DNA from: Moduliflexus sp964602655
GTDB taxonomy: Bacteria > Moduliflexota > Moduliflexia > Moduliflexales > Moduliflexaceae
Direction of reading: 5' to 3'
Assembly (NCBI GenBank): GCA_964602655.1
Contig: CAZRSF010000002.1
Coordinates: forward strand, 70,090 to 134,089
DNA: 64,000 bases
The position numbers and the translations under genes are program-made. Numbering within the stretch: position 1 is the stretch's first letter; every line of letters starts with the position of its first letter. Below are positions 24,553 through 32,367 of the stretch, one piece after another. The notes beneath the pieces are model-generated. The model had not been told where the DNA came from. It did not search any database and was given only the letters and a program-made list of their open reading frames with translations.

Positions 24553-24991
24553 CTATCGAGAGACAATTTGCTACCTTGACACGAATATGTTGATTTACGT
24601 GTTTGATACGACTGAACCGACCAAACAGCGCGTATCGAAAGACTTGCTTCTCCATTTTCACAGCACGCGAACTGGTCGAATATCAGTTCAAGTGCTTGCG
24701 GAATGGCGCAATGTGATGATCAAAAAATTCAGTCATCTGATTGATGGGGATTTTAGAAGACGATTTATGACGTATTTCAGTGGATGGCAGCCATTAAAAA
24801 TTTCTCCGGCGATGCTGATCAAAGCGGATGAACTCTGTGACCGGTATCGCTTTTCCCCCTATGACTCGATCCATATTCAAAGTGCGTTAGAACTTGGTTG
24901 TCAAACCTTCTTGTCTGAAGATATGCAAGACGGCTTGGTGGTTGATGGGAAATTGACGCTTTGTAATCCGTATAAAGAGCTTCTCTCTTAG
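24542..24991 (+). CDS. PIN-domain toxin (VapC-like)
   Basis: A 149-residue PIN ribonuclease. Acidic active-site residues are in CYLDTNMLIYVFD (Asp13), VLAEWRNV (Glu), RFSPYDSIHIQSA (Asp) and LSEDMQDG (Asp). PIN toxins cut tRNA or rRNA and are held in check by the protein encoded upstream. It is flanked by copies A and B of the STAND-TPR gene tail. Confidence 0.88.
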   Translation: MRVNYRETICYLDTNMLIYVFDTTEPTKQRVSKDLLLHFHSTRTGRISVQVLAEWRNVMIKKFSHLIDGDFRRRFMTYFSGWQPLKISPAMLIKADELCDRYRFSPYDSIHIQSALELGCQTFLSEDMQDGLVVDGKLTLCNPYKELLS

Positions 24992-24998
24992 AACTCGA

Positions 24999-25161
24999 TA
25001 ATTTCGCCGACGCGCTGCTCCGGCAGGGCAAACACGCCGAAGCCGAAACCCTGCTGCGTCAGGCGTTAGCGGTGTTTCAGGAATTGAAATCGGATCACGA
25101 AATCAAAAAAGCTGAGGAATTGTTGGCAAACGTTAAGAAAGCGAATGCTGATAAAATATAA
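24999..25161 (+). pseudogene. STAND-TPR gene tail, copy B
   Basis: A start-less fragment reading DNFADALLRQGKHAEAETLL … LLANVKKANADKI to a TAA at 25159-25161. It matches 24153-24286 closely, with differences mostly at synonymous or near-synonymous sites. It follows the PIN toxin by 7 bp and precedes the next antitoxin by 14 bp. The natural-looking terminus suggests it is an original end of a STAND-TPR gene. Confidence 0.88.
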
Positions 25162-25175
25162 GGAGGCAGCCAATT

Positions 25176-25388
25176 ATGTCAGTAGGATTTGCGCACGTTG
25201 TCGAAGATGTGAAACAATTACGAATTGACGAAAAAGAGGAATTATTCTTTCTCCTGCAACGCTATCTTATCGAAGAGCGGCGGCAAAAAATTTATGACCA
25301 TTACCAACAGAGCGCCCGGGAAGTTCGTGAACACGCCGTCCGGTTTTCCAGTAACATTCAGCAACTTCAGGAGATGATGGCGGAATGA
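25176..25388 (+). CDS. Antitoxin of RelE/YafQ-type pair
   Basis: A 70-residue helical protein with AAGGAGGCAGCC upstream. VEDVKQLRIDEKEELFFLLQRYLIEERR is typical of small antitoxins without a recognisable DNA-binding domain; the end IQQLQEMMAE leads into an ATGA overlap with the toxin gene. Confidence 0.82.
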   Translation: MSVGFAHVVEDVKQLRIDEKEELFFLLQRYLIEERRQKIYDHYQQSAREVREHAVRFSSNIQQLQEMMAE

Positions 25389-25654
25389 TTGAAATTGGCT
25401 TCGGTTCCTCATTCAAGCGGGCGTTTAAGAGGCGGATCAAAAATCAGGCGGACACAGAAGCAAAATTCTGGAATACGGTGGAAATTTTCATCAACGATCC
25501 GTATGACGCCCGGTTAAAAACGCATAAACTCTCCGGGCAACTCAAAGACCTGTGGAGTTTTCGCGTCGAATATGATCTGCGAGTGATTTTTTACTTTTCG
25601 GAAGAAACCAAAGCCGTCTTTATGGATATCGGAACGCATGATGAAGTGTATTGA
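25385..25654 (+). CDS. RelE/YafQ-family toxin
   Basis: An 89-residue basic toxin of the RelE superfamily. Features: SSFKRAFKRRIKNQ helix, KTHKLSGQLKDLWSFRVEYDLRVIFYF core and a terminal DIGTHDEVY, the catalytic-style His followed by a C-terminal Tyr seen in YafQ/YoeB relatives. Probably a ribosome-dependent mRNA interferase. It is followed 49 bp later by tail copy C. Confidence 0.88.
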   Translation: MIEIGFGSSFKRAFKRRIKNQADTEAKFWNTVEIFINDPYDARLKTHKLSGQLKDLWSFRVEYDLRVIFYFSEETKAVFMDIGTHDEVY

Positions 25655-25703
25655 TCGTATGCGGCGTGATCTGTGCGTCACCGGCGCGGAACGAACTGCG
25701 CTA

Positions 25704-25767
25704 AGCGTTGGCGGTGTTTCAGGAATTGAAATCGGAGCATGAAATCAAAAAACTGCTGGCGAAATAG
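25704..25767 (+). pseudogene. STAND-TPR gene tail, copy C (shortened)
   Basis: 64 bp reading ALAVFQELKSEHEIKKLLAK then TAG, matching the last part of copies A and B but with about 10 bp lost after the EIKK codons and no upstream part. It closes the second toxin-antitoxin segment. Confidence 0.82.
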
Positions 25768-25903
25768 CAATGACTATCGCGGGAGAGATGAAAACAGATT
25801 GGTGGGGAAAAGATCAATATCGGATTTTGTCAAAGGTAGAGGCATAATGTCTTCGGTTATCGTTTTAGTGTGTATCTCTCAATATCTGCGTGAAGTGGAC
25901 GAG

Positions 25904-25940
25904 AACACTGCCAGACACATCGAACGTGTCTGACAGTGTT
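25904..25940. repeat. Intergenic palindrome, family F2 copy 2
   Basis: AACACTGCCAGACAC … GTGTCTGACAGTGTT, one mismatch in the arms. It ends 7 bp before the stop of the convergent PLP-enzyme gene. The stretch 25768-25903 before it shows no gene. Confidence 0.85.
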
Positions 25941-25946
25941 GGTGTG

Positions 25947-27407
25947 TCATAATAGTCCGGCGTGTTCGTTGAATTGCCGGATCAGGCGATCAATCGTGCC
26001 GACCTGCCCGTGAATTCCTTCCCAGTAGTCATCGTCATACCACTGCGCGTTCAATTCGTCCATCTCCCGCCCCTGTTGTTCGACCCAGGTGTAATATTTC
26101 AGATGATGAATCCGTTTGCGCTCGTTATAGGTCAATTCCAGCATGTAGTCGGTCGAGATGCCCTGCAAATGCCGATGATAATCTATGGCCGCGTCAATCG
26201 TGCTATACGCGCCGAATTCTGCGGTCAGTTCTTCTAAGCGCGAGCCGTAGAGTTCCATCGAATCGGTCAGCACGGTCAGCACGATGTCGCGAGAGGTCAG
26301 TTCGTAGTATTTGGCGAATTTGATCGCTTGCAGCAGATTCGCAATCCCGGAAATGCCGACGAGCGAAAGCTTTTCGATGATCTCGACCGGCACGCCCCGC
26401 GTTTTCAGATATTCCTGCCCGACCGGTTCGTTGAAGAGTCGAATCAGCGCCATTGTGTCGCGGTCGTCAATCGCAATGACGAGATCGGTATTTTTGACGT
26501 TGTGAATCCAGGGGACATGCTTGTCGCCGATGCCTTCGATGCGGTGCGCGCCGAAGCCGTTGTTCAGCAGCGTGGGGCATTGCAGCGCCTCGCCCGCCGC
26601 GATTTTGCTGGTCGGAAACACCTGCTTCAAATAATCGCCGCAGCCGATGGTTCCGGCAGAGCCGGTTGTGACGGTCACGCCGGCATACCGGTCTTTCGCG
26701 CCCATCGCCTGCCTCAGCGCCTCCTCCATTGCGTGACCGGTGACATCATAATGCCAGAGATGGTTGCCGAATTCCTCGAACTGATTGAAAATCATGATGT
26801 TGTCTCTGGTCTTGCGCAATTCCCAGCATTTATCGAAAATCTCTTTGACGTTGCTTTCCGTGCCGGGCGTGGAAATCACTTCGCCTGCAACGGTTGAGAG
26901 CCATTCGAACCGTTCGCGGCTCATCCCTTTCGGCAGAATCGCAATCGAATCGCAGCCGAGCAATTGCGAGTTATACGCGCCGCCGCGACAATAGTTCCCG
27001 GTAGAAGGCCAGACCGCTTTCTGCGCGGTGGGGTCGAATTGGCCGGTGACGAGGCGCGGCGCGAGGCAGCCGAAACTTGCGCCGACTTTATGCGCGCCAG
27101 TGGGAAACCACTTGCCGACTAAGGCGATGATTCTGGCCGGAACGCCGGTCAGCGACGACGGAAATTCAACCACATTCACGCTGCCGAATCCGCCGCCATG
27201 CTTCACCGGCTCGTTTTTCCAGGTAATGCGGAACAGATTCAGCGAATTCACGTCCCACAAGCCAATCTGCCGTAATTTCTCGGTAATGCGGGAATCTATT
27301 TTTTCAGGATGTTTTTGCTCTTCGAACGTCGGGATCAGGATGTTGCGCTCTTGCGCCCGCGCAATCGCATGGGCGAACTGCTCCTCGTGAATGGTGAGAT
27401 CGATCAT
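25947..27407 (-). CDS. Fold-type II PLP-dependent enzyme (TrpB/cysteine-synthase-like)
   Basis: A 486-residue pyridoxal-phosphate enzyme. WFPTGAHKVGASFGCLAPRL holds the probable PLP lysine (Lys107), and VTTGSAGTIGCGDYLKQ is the phosphate-binding glycine loop. The STGNYCRGGAYNSQLLGC segment matches the substrate-loop position of fold-type II enzymes. It is longer than cysteine synthase (about 310), with an extra C-terminal part (TYNERKRIHHLKYYTWVEQQGREMDELN…). It resembles proteins annotated only as PLP-dependent beta-subunit-like. Reaction unassigned; amino-acid lyase or synthase is likely. Confidence 0.82.
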   Translation of the reverse strand: MIDLTIHEEQFAHAIARAQERNILIPTFEEQKHPEKIDSRITEKLRQIGLWDVNSLNLFRITWKNEPVKHGGGFGSVNVVEFPSSLTGVPARIIALVGKWFPTGAHKVGASFGCLAPRLVTGQFDPTAQKAVWPSTGNYCRGGAYNSQLLGCDSIAILPKGMSRERFEWLSTVAGEVISTPGTESNVKEIFDKCWELRKTRDNIMIFNQFEEFGNHLWHYDVTGHAMEEALRQAMGAKDRYAGVTVTTGSAGTIGCGDYLKQVFPTSKIAAGEALQCPTLLNNGFGAHRIEGIGDKHVPWIHNVKNTDLVIAIDDRDTMALIRLFNEPVGQEYLKTRGVPVEIIEKLSLVGISGIANLLQAIKFAKYYELTSRDIVLTVLTDSMELYGSRLEELTAEFGAYSTIDAAIDYHRHLQGISTDYMLELTYNERKRIHHLKYYTWVEQQGREMDELNAQWYDDDYWEGIHGQVGTIDRLIRQFNEHAGLL

Positions 27408-27473
27408 GGTGGAAGCATGTCATATTCGGCGGGGGCTATGCGCCGCCGCCGAATATGCGATGCGTGGCAGATT

Positions 27474-27533
27474 CAGGAGTGCAAACGCTTGCTTTTGCCT
27501 GTCAAATGGCAAAAGCAAGCGTTTGCACTCCTG
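27474..27533. repeat. Perfect 60-nt hairpin
   Basis: 26-nt arms, CAGGAGTGCAAACGCTTGCT…/…AGCAAGCGTTTGCACTCCTG, perfectly complementary around an 8-nt loop. Its outer AGGAGTGCAAA resembles the edge of family F4. It lies in the 410-bp gap between the divergent PLP-enzyme and TPR genes; a smaller CATATTCGGCG/CGCCGAATATG pair lies at about 27421-27457. Nothing else is visible in that gap apart from the F1 copy at 27638. Confidence 0.9.
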
Positions 27534-27637
27534 TGGTTAAACGATTGATTTCATCGAAACAAACAAGAAATACGGTCGCCATTGTCATTCGGCATGTTCT
27601 GGACGCATGTCAAGAAGAATTATGGATGAAACAGATC

Positions 27638-27670
27638 AGACCTCACAGGTTTTCGAAACCTGTGAGGTCT
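27638..27670. repeat. Intergenic palindrome, family F1 copy 2
   Basis: 15-nt arms AGACCTCACAGGTTT / AAACCTGTGAGGTCT around TCG, matching 1662-1694 and 44318-44350. Confidence 0.9.
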
Positions 27671-27817
27671 TTTGGCTCTAACATCTTTAAATTCTTAGAC
27701 AAGCAAAATACGAGCGCGAGAATTCACTAAACCTTTGTAACGCTTTTCCGTCACTTCTCATGACACAGGAATAGATGACGAAACAATGTTCACTTTCAGA
27801 GCGCGGAGGGATGGATC

Positions 27818-29395
27818 GTGATCGCACAACGTCAAGAACACACACTGTTTCAAGGAATCACTGAGAAATTGACCCGGCAGAAAATCCGGAAATATCGGCA
27901 GCGATTAGGGAATGGGCATGATATGGAACTGCATGTGACAGTGGCGCAATTATATCAGCATCTTGGGGAAGATTCGCTGGCATTGGAATCCTATCAATTC
28001 GCCGTGAGGAGCCTGTTACAGCGCGGCATACCGTTGAAACCCGCTGATAGCGACCATCTGATAAAAATTTATAAACGCATTTTGGAATGTTCTCCGCTGA
28101 ATGAGGACATTGCCGAGAAATTGGGGCAAGAATACCTGCGGCGCGGCTGGACGTATCGCGCGGTCGAACTGCATACGCTGTTCGCGGAACGCTACGCCAG
28201 AAAAGGCGAGTATCAGAAGGCCACGCAGCATTATCAGGCGGTATTCGCCATCGAGCCGGGCAGCATCAGCGCGCGCATGACCTGCGCCCTGCTCTACTGC
28301 CAATTGCGCGATTATGAAAATGCGGCGCGGCAATACGAACAGATCGGGAAAATCTATTTCGATCATCAGCAGTTCGACGGCGCGGTCGAATATTATCAGC
28401 AAGCGGTGATGCTGTCGCCGGAGACGCCCGCGTTGCGCGAGCGCTTGCAATTGGCGCAGCAGATCGCCGTCGGAAAGGTCTCGCCGCAGGCGTATCGTCA
28501 AGCCGGGCAGGAGACGGCGCAGCAGACCTCCGCCTTGCAGCGCTCGTTAGCGGAAAAAGAGCGCGTGGAGCGGGAACTGCGGCGCAACATCGCGACGCTG
28601 AAACAGCGCTATGAGCAGACGACAACGCTGAAAAACGAGCAGCTTCTGGCAACCCAGGCACGATTGGACGAGTTATCAGCCGATGTCGCTGCCGCCCAAG
28701 ATTCGTTAGGGCGCATCGCTGCGGAAAAGCAGCGTTTGGAAGCGCAATTGACCCAAGAAGCCGCGTATAAACAGGAGTTGGAACATAAATTGGCGAAACT
28801 CTGCGCGTTGGACGTCTGCGATTGCCAATCTGACGCGGCTCCGGCGTCCGCGTCAACGCATCAGTACCAGTCGCAACGGCTGGATGCGGTCATGGTTCGA
28901 CTTCGAAACGAAAAAGGACGGCTGGAAGACGCACTGCGCGACAGGTTACGCCAGGTCAGCCAGCGCGAAGAGGGCTTGCAGCACGATTTGCAAGCGCAGG
29001 TGTCGCGCGGCAGCGCATTGGAGCAGCGATTGCAGCAGGCGCTTGACGAGCATACGACGATGGAGCAGCGCCTTCAGGGGCAGCTTCATGAGAGTTTGCA
29101 GCGAGAACATGCGCTTCAGAATCAGGTGAAAACCCTGATTTGCCAGCATGAACAGGTGTTAGCGCATAGCACGGAAGACAAACGCGCGTATGAAGAAAAA
29201 TATCAGAGCGCGCAGGTTGGGAGAAATCAAGCGGAAACCGATTCCATGAGCACGTTAGAACGAGTCAACGGGGAGTTGTCCCGGCAATCTCGCATCGATC
29301 ATGCGCTGTCAGACCAGTTTCGCATGTCTTTGGAAGAAATTCGGCAACTGCTGCATTGTCAGGAAGAAGAAATTCACAAACTTGAACAGCTCTAA
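27818..29395 (+). CDS. TPR + coiled-coil protein 1
   Basis: A 525-residue protein starting at a GTG with GCGGAGGG 7 nt upstream. Residues about 35-220 form TPR-like helix pairs (VTVAQLYQHLGEDSLALESY; YARKGEYQKATQHYQAVFAIEPGS). About 230-525 is heptad-rich coiled coil, broken by a Cys pair (CALDVCDC) near 330. The end, SLEEIRQLLHCQEEEIHKLEQL, closely parallels the end of the next gene. No signal peptide or membrane helix. It is the first of three same-strand genes that probably build one structural or scaffold assembly; this role is inferred. Confidence 0.8.
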   Translation: MIAQRQEHTLFQGITEKLTRQKIRKYRQRLGNGHDMELHVTVAQLYQHLGEDSLALESYQFAVRSLLQRGIPLKPADSDHLIKIYKRILECSPLNEDIAEKLGQEYLRRGWTYRAVELHTLFAERYARKGEYQKATQHYQAVFAIEPGSISARMTCALLYCQLRDYENAARQYEQIGKIYFDHQQFDGAVEYYQQAVMLSPETPALRERLQLAQQIAVGKVSPQAYRQAGQETAQQTSALQRSLAEKERVERELRRNIATLKQRYEQTTTLKNEQLLATQARLDELSADVAAAQDSLGRIAAEKQRLEAQLTQEAAYKQELEHKLAKLCALDVCDCQSDAAPASASTHQYQSQRLDAVMVRLRNEKGRLEDALRDRLRQVSQREEGLQHDLQAQVSRGSALEQRLQQALDEHTTMEQRLQGQLHESLQREHALQNQVKTLICQHEQVLAHSTEDKRAYEEKYQSAQVGRNQAETDSMSTLERVNGELSRQSRIDHALSDQFRMSLEEIRQLLHCQEEEIHKLEQL

Positions 29396-29517
29396 ATCGA
29401 GCAGCGCGTTCGAATTTTCTGCCCGCAGAACGTTCGTTTGCGGCGATATGTCCGCAGATCAACTGATGGCAGGGACAAACGGCACGTTTGCGAGGTCGGA
29501 AAAGGATAAGGAATGCT

Positions 29518-32295
29518 ATGTTTATGATCGCTCAATCATCATCGTCAGATAATTCGGTTCTTTCGGAGCGGCGAAAACGCGGCTTGAAAAAGAAGCTTGA
29601 TAAAGCGCTCTCCGCGTTGCGGCATGACCGCGCCAACCATCAACTTCATATTGAAATCGGCGACCTGTACGCCCAACTCGATCAGGCCGACCAGGCGGAT
29701 CATTACTACAGTTCGGCAATTGAACTGCTTCAGCAAGGGACGACGGATGAAAAAATCCGCAAGCAGGTTATCATGCTGTATGGCAAAATTCTGAGCCTCG
29801 TGCCTGGAAAAGAATCGGCGTATTTGAGCTTAGCGCAGGAATATGACGCTGCCGGGCAAAAAGAAAAAGCGGTCAGATTTTTGCTCTCTTCCGGAAAACG
29901 CGCGTTCGACCAGGCCAATTACACGTTGGCGTTAACCTGCTATAATCAGGTGATTGTGATGGGGCGCGGCAACCCGTACCTCATGGAGCGCTGCACGGAG
30001 ATTTACTTGAAGTTGGGCAATAAAGATCGCGCCATGACGAGTTATATCGAAATCGGCGATCTCTATGCGCGCGAAGAAAAATATATTGATGCGCTCGATT
30101 ACTATAAAAAAGCCCATGCTGTCGGCGCAGACTCCCCCGAACTGCTTTTGAAAATCGCGCGTATGTATTACGCGATGGAATGGAAAGAAAACGCGGCGGC
30201 AGAATTAGTCAAACTCGCCGAATATTACGAACGCAAGCAGAACATCGAAGACGCGGTAAAATACTATCAGCATAGTTCGAATTTGGATCCGGATAATCAA
30301 AAAGCGCGGGAGGGGAAATTCCGACTCATGTACCAACATACGGAATTGCCGCAAGCAGCGGCTGCGGCAGCAACACAGTTAAACGCCGATGTGCTCGGAG
30401 AGTTAGACCAGCTTGAGCATCATTTGACGGTGCTCGATGGCGAGAATGACGAGGCGATGGATGAACTGAGCGAATTGATTGATTTGACCTTTCATGAAGA
30501 CATGCCGCGGAATTCCGCCGTCAGTCAAGCGCCGGTGGTTCGCAACGACCATGAGATTGATGCGTCGGCGCTGATGAGTACAGACGAGTTCCCGGCATTT
30601 CAACTGAATGATGGCGGAGAAGCATTGGCTGTGGACGACGATAAGGACGAACTCGCCTTCACAGAGGAACACTCGGCAACATCTACGGCAACATTCTGGG
30701 ATGATCGCCTCTGGGATTTGGAAGTCACCGACACGTCATCCGTTGTCGAGCCGTACTCCGAAGAACAGACGCAAGAGCAGGAATTTTTGTACGAAGAACA
30801 TGATCGTTCGGTTGAATCTGCGCGATTCGCGCTGCCTGCCGTGAAAGAATGGGAACCAGAGCAGCCTGATGATGCGGCGAATGTCACCGCGTTCGGCTCT
30901 GCCCGATTTGCGCTGCCTCTTCCGGCTGAACTGGAGACAACGCCAGTCGCAGACGACGCCGTTGAGACGCCGGAACACGCCTCGCTGCCATTGGAAACTC
31001 CATCAACGACCGCTCCCGAAACACCGCGCGACAACATAGAAGACGCGGCAGAAGCGTTGGTGCGGCAAGTGATGGAAATGGATATCGATATCGAACCTGA
31101 GACGCTGTCGCAGCAACAGGAACACGCCGCCGCCGTCCCGCCACAGGAAAACGCCTTGTTGTTCGATGCGGACACGTCCGAGTTGCAGCAAAAACTGCAT
31201 ACGCTGGAAAAACATTTGCAGAATACGGAAGAAGAAAAATATTTCCTTCAAGAGCAGTTTGCGGCGCAAATCGGCGATTTGAAGACTCGCGAAACATTAG
31301 TTCAGCGACAATATGAGACGGCGCAGAAAGAGCGAAAAGCGCTGCAAGATCGGTTAGACCAGATGATGGCGACCTATGAAGCATCGCGCAAAAACGCCGA
31401 TCAGTTCGATGATGCGCGGTATGAGACGATGATTCGTAAAATTCAAGACAAAAAAGACGCCTTGCAGCAGCATTTGAACAAGCTATTGCAGGAACGCGAA
31501 CAGAATGGGCATGTTCTGCAAGAAGAGTTGCAACAGTTGGGCGTGGCGAAAGAACGGCTGCAACATAACGTAGAATCCATTCAGCAGGCGAAAGCGCGGG
31601 TGGAATACCGCATCAATACCGAATTGCGTCAGGCACAGGAACAGATTCGGACGTTGAGCGCGACCTCTCTTCATCTGCAAAAGCAATTACACGCCAAACA
31701 GGACGTGGAACGGGAATTATACGAATCGCAGGAGAAACTCCGCAGCGAAAAAGAGGCGCTGCAAGATCAATTTACGGACACCATCGCGGCGTTGACATCG
31801 GAAAATGAAAGCCTCGAACGCCAGGTGCAGGAATTATCCACAACCAAATCGCAGGCGGAACGCGCATTGAAAAAGAAACTGCATACGATCTACCATGCGC
31901 ATCAGCGGCTGAAAGGGCGTTTCCAACATATCCTGACGGCGAAAGAGCAGGAATTGAGCCGCACAGCGCAGCAACTCAGCGAGTTTGCCGATGAATACGT
32001 GAAGCTTGAAGGCGGTCTGAACGCCATTCGGACGGAGCGCGATCAACTGGATATGATGTTAGTGAAGGAAACGGCGACGCGCGAGAGTTTACAGGAAAAG
32101 TTGTTCGGCATCGAACGCCACATTGATTCATTGGAAGCACAGGGTTCCGGATTGCTGGATCAACTCGAAGAGGAATTGAACCGGCAATTGACGATGAAAC
32201 AATCGTCTGCGGATCAATTTCAGGATTCGCTGGAAGAATTGGAACAGTTGCTTACGCGGCAAGAAGAAGAGATTCACGCACTGGAATTGTTGTAA
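29518..32295 (+). CDS. Large TPR + coiled-coil protein 2
   Basis: A 925-residue paralogue of the upstream gene. The ATG at 29518 is chosen for AAGGATAAGGA just before it; ATG at 29524 is also possible. TPR units cover about residues 30-270 (YAQLDQADQADHYYSSAIEL; KYIDALDYYKKAHAVGAD). An acidic, low-complexity linker follows (about 285-535, with SARFALPAVKE/SARFALPLPAE repeated), then about 380 residues of Gln/Glu/Lys coiled coil. The C-terminus DSLEELEQLLTRQEEEIHALELL repeats the ending of the preceding protein. No membrane segment. It resembles cytoskeletal or polar scaffold proteins in build only. Confidence 0.8.
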   Translation: MFMIAQSSSSDNSVLSERRKRGLKKKLDKALSALRHDRANHQLHIEIGDLYAQLDQADQADHYYSSAIELLQQGTTDEKIRKQVIMLYGKILSLVPGKESAYLSLAQEYDAAGQKEKAVRFLLSSGKRAFDQANYTLALTCYNQVIVMGRGNPYLMERCTEIYLKLGNKDRAMTSYIEIGDLYAREEKYIDALDYYKKAHAVGADSPELLLKIARMYYAMEWKENAAAELVKLAEYYERKQNIEDAVKYYQHSSNLDPDNQKAREGKFRLMYQHTELPQAAAAAATQLNADVLGELDQLEHHLTVLDGENDEAMDELSELIDLTFHEDMPRNSAVSQAPVVRNDHEIDASALMSTDEFPAFQLNDGGEALAVDDDKDELAFTEEHSATSTATFWDDRLWDLEVTDTSSVVEPYSEEQTQEQEFLYEEHDRSVESARFALPAVKEWEPEQPDDAANVTAFGSARFALPLPAELETTPVADDAVETPEHASLPLETPSTTAPETPRDNIEDAAEALVRQVMEMDIDIEPETLSQQQEHAAAVPPQENALLFDADTSELQQKLHTLEKHLQNTEEEKYFLQEQFAAQIGDLKTRETLVQRQYETAQKERKALQDRLDQMMATYEASRKNADQFDDARYETMIRKIQDKKDALQQHLNKLLQEREQNGHVLQEELQQLGVAKERLQHNVESIQQAKARVEYRINTELRQAQEQIRTLSATSLHLQKQLHAKQDVERELYESQEKLRSEKEALQDQFTDTIAALTSENESLERQVQELSTTKSQAERALKKKLHTIYHAHQRLKGRFQHILTAKEQELSRTAQQLSEFADEYVKLEGGLNAIRTERDQLDMMLVKETATRESLQEKLFGIERHIDSLEAQGSGLLDQLEEELNRQLTMKQSSADQFQDSLEELEQLLTRQEEEIHALELL

Positions 32296-32367
32296 TACCA
32301 ATTCGATTCGTCTGCCGAAACTGCGTTTCGACGCCAATTTCGCGACTGAATCGGGAAGAACACGCTT

